From NCBI RefSeq assembly GCF_011320225.1, contig NZ_JAAOEN010000022.1, positions 25,875 to 89,874 of the forward strand: 64,000 nt of DNA. The letters run 5' to 3'. Shown here piece by piece: positions 25,479 through 34,500 of this stretch. A model generated the notes under the pieces. It was not told where the DNA came from. It was given only the letters and a program-made list of their open reading frames with translations, and made no database searches. Both the position numbers and the translations under genes were made by a program. The number at the start of each line of letters is the position of its first letter. Positions within the stretch are counted from its first letter, which is position 1. This DNA is from Phytoactinopolyspora limicola (GTDB taxonomy: Bacteria > Actinomycetota > Actinomycetes > Jiangellales > Jiangellaceae).

Positions 25479-25585
25479 CGGAGCGGAGTTGGTGCCGCAA
25501 CGGAGTGGCTGAGGTGTGGTTCTGGCGACACCGCCGTCACTCCATCACGCACCAACTCCACTCCGTGCGCCAACTCCACTCCGTG
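25479..25585. repeat. Hairpin plus two-unit minisatellite, cluster 2 copy B
   Basis: Hairpin arms 25479-25507 and 25538-25565, then two 18-bp units (25550-25567, 25568-25585). This is the second copy of the composite unit at 24938-25153 and continues into the same 60-nt linker and four-box array. Confidence 0.8.
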
Positions 25586-25647
25586 TGTCGGGCGTCGTTG
25601 GGTTGCGGGTGCCTCGCGTCGTGCGTGAGCTCCACCTGGGCGACAAC

Positions 25648-25753
25648 ACGCTTCCTTGTGGCGCACTCTCCGGTCTGCCACAAGTCTCCTTACTGTGCCT
25701 ATAGCGACAACAAGCCTCCTTATGTCGACGTGAAGGGTGCAACAAGCCTCCTT
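25648..25753. repeat. Four-box repeat, cluster 2 copy B
   Basis: Boxes at 25648-25657, 25682-25691 (AAGTCTCCTT), 25712-25721 and 25744-25753 (AAGCCTCCTT). The spacing is 34/30/32 bp; the extra 2 bp are a TC insertion relative to copy A. The last box ends 173 nt before the amidase start. Confidence 0.8.
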
Positions 25754-25926
25754 GTGGCGGGCGCCTGCGGCGCGGTGAGCGTCGTCGTGGCCGGGTGTGG
25801 CCTGGCCGAGAGGACATCCACCCCGATCTTTCCGGACGTGACACATCAACCAACTCGATGTACCGTCACATCAGTGTCCTCTAGTCACATTGATTGACAC
25901 GCTTAACAGGATTGGGGGAGGTCGGC

Positions 25927-27420
25927 ATGGACCGGAAACCCACTCGCCGCACCATCCTGGCCGCGAGCGCGGCCCTACTCGCCGGCCCAGTCCTGCCGGG
26001 TATGGCGCACGCCGGGAGCAGCCCGACCACCTCGGCGCGATCGCTCGGTCCAGCCTTCGGGGACGCCGCCGACGGCCACGACGTCCCGCGGGATCTGCTC
26101 GTCGCGATGTCCCAGGCCCTCTCACATGGCCAGGACAGGTCGAGTGCTGATGGCAGGCGGGGGGTGATGCAACTCGCCGATGGCGCGGCGGGCCTGCTCA
26201 CCCGAGCCGCTGAGCTCGCCGGACATCCCCCAGACGACGTCCGGACCACCCAGCGAGCGAACATCGACGCCGCCGCGGCGCTGCTGCGCTCGTTCGCCGC
26301 CGACGCGGGGCTCGGCCCGCGGGAGCGATCCCAACCCGAGTCCTGGTACGAGCCAGTGGTGCGCTACACCGCCATCCCCGACGTGATGGTGGCCCGATGG
26401 CAGGCTGACGCGGTCTACGCCGCGCTGACCCGCGGGGTGCCGGAGCTGAAGAGTGGTGGGGAGCCGGCCGCCACGCCGCGGCACCCGGTCGCGCCGGTGG
26501 TCACCACGGCTGCACCGATGCCTGAGCCGCGGCGGTCCGACTACCCACAAGCGCGCTGGGTAGCAGCACACTCCAGCAACTACCGGACCGCCGACCGGCC
26601 ACGAGAACACGCCATCGACCGAGTGGTCATCCACACCGCGCAGGGCACCTACGCCGGAACCATTTCCTGGTTCCAGAACCCCAGCTCGAACGTGTCCGCA
26701 CATTACGTCGTGCGATCGTCGGATGGGCAGGTGACCCAGATGGTCCGGCACAAAGACGTCGGCTGGCACGTGGGTAGCTCCAACAGCCGGTCCATCGGCA
26801 TCGAGCACGAGGGCTGGGTCGACGACCGATCGTGGTACACCGAGGCGATGTATCGCTCGTCGGCGGCGTTGACCCGGTTCATCTGCGAGCAGCACGGCAT
26901 CCCGCTGAACCGGACACATATCGTCGGACACAACGAGATCCCGGGTGCCACTCATACCGACCCCGGCCGGCATTGGGACTGGGACCGATACATGAGCTAC
27001 GTGCAGGGTGACTCCGGCCGATGGAGAACCGTCGTCGACAACGAACACTCGGGGTTCGCCGCGAGTAGCCGCTGGGTGCGCGCTACCGCGTCGGGGTACG
27101 AGGGCACCCATCACCATGCGCGACCGGTGCAGGAGAGCGACGTCGCGTGGTTCAAGGCCCGGATCCCGTCCACCGGCAGCTACCGCGTCGAGGTCTGGTA
27201 TCCGGAGCATCCGACGAACAACTCGCGGGCACCGCACCTGGTCAACACCACACGCGGCTACGAGGTCACCTATCTGGACCAGCGTGCCGGTGGTGGCCGA
27301 TGGACCGACCTCGGGGTGTACCAGTTAGCGTCGGGCACCCGCCCGGTGCTCGGCGTCAGCCGCTGGACCGGTACCGACGGATGGATCGAGGCCGACGCGG
27401 TCCGGATCAGCTCGACATGA
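25927..27420 (+). CDS. Secreted N-acetylmuramoyl-L-alanine amidase with golvesin-like C-terminal domain
   Basis: A 497-residue exported protein. The N-terminus DRKPTRRTILAASAALLAG looks like a Tat signal. An Amidase_2/PGRP domain spans about 220-365: the first zinc histidine is H236 in VVIHTAQGTYAG, with GIEHEGW and HTDPGRHWDWDRY further on. The C-terminal ~130 residues (VVDNEHSGFAASSRWVRA to the end) match golvesin/xanthan-lyase-type beta-sandwich domains. It would cleave peptidoglycan stem peptides outside the cell. The ATG at 25927 follows GGGGGAGGT. It is bounded by repeat cluster 2 upstream and a strong terminator downstream. Confidence 0.9.
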   Translation: MDRKPTRRTILAASAALLAGPVLPGMAHAGSSPTTSARSLGPAFGDAADGHDVPRDLLVAMSQALSHGQDRSSADGRRGVMQLADGAAGLLTRAAELAGHPPDDVRTTQRANIDAAAALLRSFAADAGLGPRERSQPESWYEPVVRYTAIPDVMVARWQADAVYAALTRGVPELKSGGEPAATPRHPVAPVVTTAAPMPEPRRSDYPQARWVAAHSSNYRTADRPREHAIDRVVIHTAQGTYAGTISWFQNPSSNVSAHYVVRSSDGQVTQMVRHKDVGWHVGSSNSRSIGIEHEGWVDDRSWYTEAMYRSSAALTRFICEQHGIPLNRTHIVGHNEIPGATHTDPGRHWDWDRYMSYVQGDSGRWRTVVDNEHSGFAASSRWVRATASGYEGTHHHARPVQESDVAWFKARIPSTGSYRVEVWYPEHPTNNSRAPHLVNTTRGYEVTYLDQRAGGGRWTDLGVYQLASGTRPVLGVSRWTGTDGWIEADAVRISST

Positions 27421-27430
27421 TCGACACGGT

Positions 27431-27467
27431 CCGGGTACAGCTAGTGCACGACACTAGCTGTACCCGG
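27431..27467. terminator. Bidirectional terminator hairpin
   Basis: A perfect 16-bp stem (27431-27446 with 27452-27467; core GGTACAGCTAGTG) and a 5-nt loop lie in the 52-nt gap between two convergent genes. Its position and strength make it a terminator for both the amidase and the RHS/FG-GAP operon. There is no clear U-tract. Confidence 0.75.
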
Positions 27468-27472
27468 CCACC

Positions 27473-30400
27473 TCACATCTGATCCAAGAACCAGCGCTGA
27501 CAGCTGCCGGCCCAGTACGGCCAGATGATCACGCTGGCGCCGCGGTTGGGTGAACACCCGGCCACGTCGAGCGACTTGCCCGTCATGGGGGCGAGAATGC
27601 TGTAGGTGTTGTTGCCGCTCGGCTCGATCCGCCAGACCTGACACGGTGAGTCGCTGGCGGTTCCCAGGTTGACAGCCGCGCCGTCGGCTTCTGAACATCC
27701 CTCGATATTCAGCGCTCTGCCACTACTGGGGTCGACGATGCGGTAGAGATCGTCGCCATGTGGTTCTACCCTCCATCGTTGGCAGGGGCTGCTCTCGATC
27801 CAGTCCCAGATGCGGATGTTCCTTCCGTCGCAATGATTCACATCGAGGACGCGACCCTGGCTGACCATCGCATGAACCTTGAAGCGGCCGTCTAGCTGCG
27901 GGATGCTCGGTGGGCGCAGGGTCCATTGCTGGCTGCGGGCGGCGCCGCATTCGCGTTGGACCAGTAGGCTTCGATCATTGGTGGAGCCACCGCTGATCGA
28001 CGCACATTTGTCGCTGTGGGCGAAGCGGACCCGGACGACCGTCTCGTAGCTGCTGCCGTCGACGTACTCCAAGGTGACCTGTTGGTTCGCACCCCCATGA
28101 CAAGGAACGAGTGAGACCGGTTCGTCGTCGTGGAGCCGGGCCTGGGCGACCTCGGCACACTGGAAATTCTGCACCGACCGGATCTCGTACCGGTCCGTAC
28201 CCGCCACCGGGACCAGCCGGAACCGGCCACTCAGTGAGCTGGCGGAGCAGGATGCTTGGAACAGCGTCAGGCGTAGCCCAGGCTCACCGATGCCCGTGAC
28301 GGCGTGGACACACTTGTTGCTGTGCCGGGCGATGAGTTCGTATGTTCGATGTTCGAGGTGATAGGCGGGTCCGGCCACCGCCTTGGTCGGCTCATGCGCG
28401 GCGACAGTCCTTCCGCCGAAGGCACCGCCGGTCGACTCGAACGTCCACACTTCCCGGCTGCCGTCGGCACAGCAGGCATAGAGCACGGCGATGTCGTCTC
28501 GGCCGCTCAGATTGAAGTCGCCCGGGACGAGAGTAGCGCGGCCGAGGTCGAACTCGTCGCCACGCCACCACGACTCCTCGGTCAACGTGGTCCCGGTCGA
28601 CCGGAATACCCGGAGCTCAACGTCGTCGGGTTCGTGTTCGTAGGCCAGCACGATGTCGCTGCGGCCATCACCGTCCACGTCGCCCACCGCGGTTTTGATG
28701 TTGTCCCAGCACAACCGCCCATCTCCGGAGTCGTGCAGCACCGAGGGCGTGGGATCGAACCGGTCCTCGGCTGACGGGTTGACCTCGAACACCAGCCGGC
28801 ACGAGGCATCGCCTCGAACGGTCACCAGATCGGCGGTGCCGCTACCGTCGACGTCAGCCACCAATGGGATGGCACGCTGGTCCGGGTCGGGCCGATCGTC
28901 GCTCAGCCAGACCTGGGGTTTCGACAGATCCGCACCCGGGAAGACCAGGATTTCTCGGGTGCGGTCGGCGCTCCAGCGCTGAACGACGATGTCCGCGCGC
29001 CCGTCACCCGTCACGTCACCGGTGTCGAATCTGGTGGTGTGCAGCGACCAGGGCGACTGACTGGTCCACTGTGCGGGTTGGGCGTTGTAGCGGTTGCCGT
29101 CCGAGAACAGCGGATACAACCCGACCCGACGACCTGCCTCCTCGCGGAAGAGCGCGATGTCGGTGCGGCCGTCGCCGTCGAAATCGCCGACCACCGGGCG
29201 GACGCGGAACAGCGGGAAACCACCGTTGGCTCCGGTGTCCCATGCGACGGTGCCAGGATGAAACCCGTCGTCATGGGCGATGAGGTTCCACACCGCCGTG
29301 CGGCCGAACCCCTGATCCAGGACCGCTGTCACGTCCGGGCGGCCGTCCCCGTTGATGTCTCCGCGCACCCGGGTGGGCTCCGCCGGATTTCTCTCCACCG
29401 CGAGATCCCAGGCCGAGGTGGGGTCGCTGACGTTTCCGGCCCGGTCCACGGCCTGCACGTAGAGGCGCCGGCCGGTACGTTCGGCCACTGTGATGGGGAC
29501 GGTGGCCGAACCATCCGCCCGCGCGGGCACTCGCATCGTGATCCGGTCGTGCTGAAAGCCGTACAGATACTCGGCGACGTCGGTCTCGCCGGTGGCCGGT
29601 TCAAAAGTCACCGAACCAGTCGTGCGGGCGGGGATGACCGGCTCGCCATCCGGGTAGTCCTCCGACCGGACGCTGGGCACGGCTGGTTTCGTGGTGTCGA
29701 TGACGAAGTAGCAGCGGTCCGTCCAGGGTCCGTTGTCCTCTCCGTCGGTGCTGTAGGCCCGAACTGAGTAGACTCGATCTTCTTCGAGAGTGCCGGCCGG
29801 GATGGCCGGCCAGGAGAAGGCCGCCCCGGACGTGGTGATGCTCGACCACACCGAGTGCACCGGCGCCGTGTGCGCGATCTCGAGGAGGGTCCGGACGTTC
29901 TGGTGATCCGGGTCGCTGGCCACACCGGAGAACTGCGGCTGGTCGGTGGCGATGGGGGTCGGGGCGTCCGGGCTCCCGCACGTCTGAGGGCGGCGGAAGT
30001 TGAGATAGCTGGGCTGCCGTGGCGGGTTGTTGTACTCGATGACGATCTTGGCCGTGTCTGGTTTGAAGCGTTTCCACAGATGAGGATCAGATTCGTTCGG
30101 CGCACGCAGGCCCAGCGCGATGTGATCGGTCCCGGCGTCGGCGATCCGCTGTACCACCGTGGTCAGCGTGGGGGAGGCGAACTCCATCCCCATCGCCGGC
30201 TGGCGACACGAGGAGTAGTTGGCTCGCCCGGCTGCCGTGGCCACGTGGCCGATCCAATGTCCACCCGAGTTGTTCCAGGTCAGCGGGTGGGCGGGGTCGA
30301 TCGATCGGGTGTGCCAGAGGTGGACGTCGGTCATCGCGCACGATGCCGAGTGCTCAAGGACGACAAGAAAGGACACCTTCTTGATCCGCGCCCCTGCGAT

Positions 30401-31567
30401 CGGGCCGCTGCTCATCTGGAAGAACGAGCGATACGTCACCACCGGCGGTCTCCAGTCTGAGTACCCCACCTTGGCGCCCTCGTTGCGGTCGTAGTTCCAG
30501 TACGACGTCGTGGGCGACGACCGGTTGACGTGGGTCCACCGATACTGGGGGCCGGCGAACGACGGGTCGATGACGACGGGGAACGTCGTCTCGTCGGAGG
30601 TCAACATGTCCTGGTCTGGTACTACCGTCAGGACATAGTGACCGGAACCGTCCGCGGTCAGCTCGACGTCCATGGCGACGTGTTCGCCGGGCACGGGTTG
30701 GTCACCGGCGACCGCGGTACCGTCCGCCGTGCCGGTAGGGCCGGGTGCTGCCGTGGCGTCGTCAACGGCTTCGGCCGCGGTGTCCCACATCAGCGGCGTC
30801 CCGCCGAGGTACACGACCTCGCCGTCGGCATCGGTGGCCAGGGTCACGCCGTCATCGGTGACCTCCAGCTCCAGATCCACCGCGGCCAAGGGGTACTCGA
30901 TCCGTTGGAGGTCGGCCTGCTCGGCAGCCTCCCGGTCGTGCACTATCAGCAGCTGGGTGAAGCCGTCGCGCTCCGCGGTGACAGTGAGATCTACGCCCGG
31001 CATGACCTCCGGGTAGACGGCCGTGGAGCCGTCCAGAGTGGGCTCCGGTAGCGGGGTCGCCCACCCCAGGGTCAGGTGCGCACCGTCGGGGTCGCCAAGG
31101 ATCGCCAGGTCGGTGTCGCCGCCACCGGAGAGCCTCAACTGCCCGACGGCCGCGACTGGCTCGACGGAGCCACCAGGGCCGATGTGGAGTGTGGTGTCGA
31201 CCTCGGCCCACTCTCCCTCGTCGTCCTGCACCCGGACCGGCAGGGCATGTTGTTCGAGCGTGAGTGTCCCCGTGGGGTTGGCGAACACCTGCGCCGTCTC
31301 GGTCCGCAGTTCGTCGATCTCGACGCGTTCACCTGACTCGCGGGCCGCTGCGCCGGCAGCGGCCTCGGGCCCCGACGCCACGTCGTGGTCGATCTCGTCG
31401 GTTGTCGGTTCGACGCTGCGGTGGGTGTTGTCTGAGCTGGCATCGGCGATGAGCGGATCGGATGACGCCTGACCGGGGCCCATGGCCGTGAGCGGAAATG
31501 CGATCAGTGCCGCCAGGCCGGTCAGGAGCGTCGTCTTCAGCGGGTGGGAGCTGGCTGGTGCCGCCAT
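27473..31567 (-). CDS. Secreted FG-GAP/VCBS beta-propeller protein with ricin B-type lectin C-terminus
   Basis: A 1364-residue secreted protein: signal peptide (about 1-35), a long beta-rich N-terminal part with a DNRLRE-like region (YRWTHVNRSSPTTSYWNYDR), then six Ca2+-binding FG-GAP-like repeats (GDINGDGRPDV, GDFDGDGRTDI, GDVTGDGRADI, ADVDGSGTADL, GDVDGDGRSDI, GDFNLSGRDDI). The last ~320 residues hold ricin-type beta-trefoils with repeated QxW motifs (CQRW, CQVW, CQRW). Its ATG overlaps the stop of the RHS gene (TGATG), so both are co-translated. It probably binds glycans and scaffolds or delivers the RHS protein; that role is inferred from pairing. Confidence 0.85.
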   Translation of the reverse strand: MAAPASSHPLKTTLLTGLAALIAFPLTAMGPGQASSDPLIADASSDNTHRSVEPTTDEIDHDVASGPEAAAGAAARESGERVEIDELRTETAQVFANPTGTLTLEQHALPVRVQDDEGEWAEVDTTLHIGPGGSVEPVAAVGQLRLSGGGDTDLAILGDPDGAHLTLGWATPLPEPTLDGSTAVYPEVMPGVDLTVTAERDGFTQLLIVHDREAAEQADLQRIEYPLAAVDLELEVTDDGVTLATDADGEVVYLGGTPLMWDTAAEAVDDATAAPGPTGTADGTAVAGDQPVPGEHVAMDVELTADGSGHYVLTVVPDQDMLTSDETTFPVVIDPSFAGPQYRWTHVNRSSPTTSYWNYDRNEGAKVGYSDWRPPVVTYRSFFQMSSGPIAGARIKKVSFLVVLEHSASCAMTDVHLWHTRSIDPAHPLTWNNSGGHWIGHVATAAGRANYSSCRQPAMGMEFASPTLTTVVQRIADAGTDHIALGLRAPNESDPHLWKRFKPDTAKIVIEYNNPPRQPSYLNFRRPQTCGSPDAPTPIATDQPQFSGVASDPDHQNVRTLLEIAHTAPVHSVWSSITTSGAAFSWPAIPAGTLEEDRVYSVRAYSTDGEDNGPWTDRCYFVIDTTKPAVPSVRSEDYPDGEPVIPARTTGSVTFEPATGETDVAEYLYGFQHDRITMRVPARADGSATVPITVAERTGRRLYVQAVDRAGNVSDPTSAWDLAVERNPAEPTRVRGDINGDGRPDVTAVLDQGFGRTAVWNLIAHDDGFHPGTVAWDTGANGGFPLFRVRPVVGDFDGDGRTDIALFREEAGRRVGLYPLFSDGNRYNAQPAQWTSQSPWSLHTTRFDTGDVTGDGRADIVVQRWSADRTREILVFPGADLSKPQVWLSDDRPDPDQRAIPLVADVDGSGTADLVTVRGDASCRLVFEVNPSAEDRFDPTPSVLHDSGDGRLCWDNIKTAVGDVDGDGRSDIVLAYEHEPDDVELRVFRSTGTTLTEESWWRGDEFDLGRATLVPGDFNLSGRDDIAVLYACCADGSREVWTFESTGGAFGGRTVAAHEPTKAVAGPAYHLEHRTYELIARHSNKCVHAVTGIGEPGLRLTLFQASCSASSLSGRFRLVPVAGTDRYEIRSVQNFQCAEVAQARLHDDEPVSLVPCHGGANQQVTLEYVDGSSYETVVRVRFAHSDKCASISGGSTNDRSLLVQRECGAARSQQWTLRPPSIPQLDGRFKVHAMVSQGRVLDVNHCDGRNIRIWDWIESSPCQRWRVEPHGDDLYRIVDPSSGRALNIEGCSEADGAAVNLGTASDSPCQVWRIEPSGNNTYSILAPMTGKSLDVAGCSPNRGASVIIWPYWAGSCQRWFLDQM

Positions 31568-34500
31568 CAGAAGACGTCCATCTCTTTGAATACCTTGATG
31601 ATGCCGAGTGCGCTACCGGCCAAGAAGCCGAAACGCGCGGCCCGCCCTAGGCCACCGGTTGGGTACCCAGCGGTGCCAGGGTTCGGATCTCGGCTCTGCC
31701 AGTTGTTCTTCGGAAGCTGGTGGGCCCACTCCGGGTCGCGTTCCACCAAGGGGGTCGTGTCGCGCCACGGATCGAAGTTCGGACGGCGCGTGGCATCGTC
31801 ACCGCTGGGCGGATCGGTCCGGTCCGGCGGACCGTCCGCGCGGTCGGACGACCTGCTGGACGGCCCGGATTGGCTGGGTGGGCGCTGCTGTGGGGCCTTG
31901 TTCTCCGGCTGTCGCTGGGGTCGACTGGACGGCTGGGATGGTCGCGGTTGGCGGTTCGACGACGGTTTCGGCTGGGTGGTCTTCTTGGGGGTTGACGTGT
32001 TGCGGGTATTGGTCCGCGCCTGTTGCTTGGCTCGGGATGAAGGTTTCGCCTTGACCCTATTGACGGGTACACGTTGGACCGTCCGGACGATCTGGTTCTT
32101 CATACTCCGGATCGTTCGGATCACCCGCTTGATGGTGGTGATGATCCTGGTCACCCATTGCGTGAAGGTCCGGAAGATCGTCGTGATGTGAGAGAAGAGC
32201 CGGCCGAAGAACCCTTTGACCTTGGAGACGACGTTGTTGGCGACGGTCCGTACCACGGGAGCCTTGGTGGTTACCCGGGACACCACGTTGGCCGCTACCC
32301 GGGTGACCACCGGCACGGCTCGCACGGCGATGGCCACCACCACGATGAAGAACGCCTGTCCATCGGGATCGGTAAAGGTGACCGGGCTGTTGTTGGCGTA
32401 AGCGTAGCCATGGAGTTGCTGGGGATCGGAGTAGTCGGCGACGGGATCGACGGAGATGAACCGTCCCGTGGTGGAGTCGTATTCGCGGGCTTCGAGGTGG
32501 GTCAGGCCGGTGCCGGGGTCGTGAACGCCGCCGACGAACCCTCGGTTGTCCGGCCAGGCCGACGGCGGAGCGCCACGTGTGTTGCCGTAGGGGTCCATTC
32601 GGCGCCGATGGACCTGCTGGGTGTCGTCCTCGATGGCGGTGTGGTTGGTGCCATGGTGGTCAGGGGTCACCCAGGTGAGACCGTCGTGAGTGCGGGTGGC
32701 CACGACCTGCTCGCCATGGGTGTAGTAGCGGGTGCCCTCCACATCACCGTCCCCGGTCAGGGTGATCTCGGTGTGGTCGAGGTACAGAGTGGTACCGGCG
32801 CGGTCGCTGCGGAGTAGCCGGTTGCCGTCCGCGTCGTAGACGAACGAGGTGGCGTCCTCGTCGGTGGCGATCTCCACCAGGTGTCCTTCCGCATCCCAGG
32901 TGAAGGTCTCGGCGGTCCCGTTGCGGGTACGTTCGGCAAGGTTGCCCGCGGAGTCGTAGGTGTAGGTATCGGTGCGGCGGCCACCGTCGTCGTCGATGGT
33001 TTCCACACCGAGCAGCGCATGGGGCTGGTTCGCGCCACCGTCGGGGTAGCTGTATGTGCTGGTGCTGGTCCGGGTTGCGGAGTGACGGGTTTCGCTGAGC
33101 CGGTTGCCGATCTCGTCGAAGGTCCATTCGTTCCAGTAAGGCGTCGCACCGCCGAGCCCGCCGGTAGATGGTTCTGCCGAGCAGTCGGAGTTCTCTGGTG
33201 TCCAGGCACTGGTGAGCCGGCGGCGGTGATCGTAGGTGAAGCACTGGGTGTCGGGGGATTCGTCGAATCCGGGCGCCGGCTCGTCGTTGATCTTGGTCAC
33301 GTTCCCGGCCTGGTCATAGGTGTAGCTGACGTTGGTCACCCGCCGGGGGCGCAGCTCTCGTTCGGTGACGACGCGAGACAGCCGGCGGGTGGCGACGTCG
33401 TACTCGTATTTGTGCTGGACCCAGCGGCCGGCGTGTTCGGAGACGAACGTCGAGACCTCGCCGAACGGCGTGTAGTCGGTTTCGGTGACATAGGTGCCCA
33501 GCTCGCTGGCCATACTGACCGGCAGGTCCTCACCCGTGTACTCGTACCGCAGGGTCTCCGCCGGCAGTTCGCCCGCCGCGGGCAATGTGGTGGTGGCTAC
33601 CTCTCCGGCGTCGGTGTACGTGTGGCTGGTCGAATAGGTGCCGGCCAGGTCGTCCTCGGTTTCCGGGAGCACCACTTCCTGGCCGGTGGGGCGGCCAGCG
33701 GTGTCGTAGCCGGCCACGCGCACGGTGTAGGGGGCGCCGTCGACCCAGCGCGTCGTGGAGGACAGCCGCCCGGGTAGGAGGGTGTCGTATTCCCACTCGG
33801 CGAGCGGCGGCCCGTCGACGGTGTCACGACGCACCGACGTCTTCCGGCCGAGTTCGTCGTAACCAAAGGCCAACGTCTCACCGCGGGAGTCGGTTTGGGT
33901 GATGCGCCGGTCGAGATCGTCGTAGGTGTATGTCGTCGTTCCTTTGTCCGGGTCGTGTTCGGCGACCATCCGGCCACGAAGGTCGTACTCGAACGCCCAC
34001 TCGTTGCCCGCCGGGTCCAGCACCGCGGCCAGTTGACCCGCCGGGGTATAGCTGTACACCGTCTCGTCGAAATCTGCGTCGCCGTCAGGAAGAGCGCCGT
34101 CGGCGTCGTTGTGGTGCCGGATCCTGGACGTGAGTCCGCGGATACTGGTGAACGTGGTGGTGGCTGCCTCGCCTTCGGGCGGGACCACAGTGTGTCGATC
34201 GCCTGCGTACGTGTACTGGGTGGTCTGGACTACTTCGCCGTAGGACACCAGTTTTTCCACCAGCGGGCGGTCGGCGCGGTCGTAGGTGGTCAGTTTCTGT
34301 CTTGGTAGGGCCTGCTCATCCGGGATGGCTACGTCGGTGTTTGGTGGGGCGTCGTTGTAATAGGGTCCGTTCTCCTTGACCACAAGTCCGCGAGAGTCGT
34401 AGATGAGGTCTTCGATCACGCGACCCCCACCGGGCGCGGGCCGCTGGGTCTGCCGTGGCCGGAGCAACCCGTCGAACAGTTCGTAGACGGTTTCGGTCGA

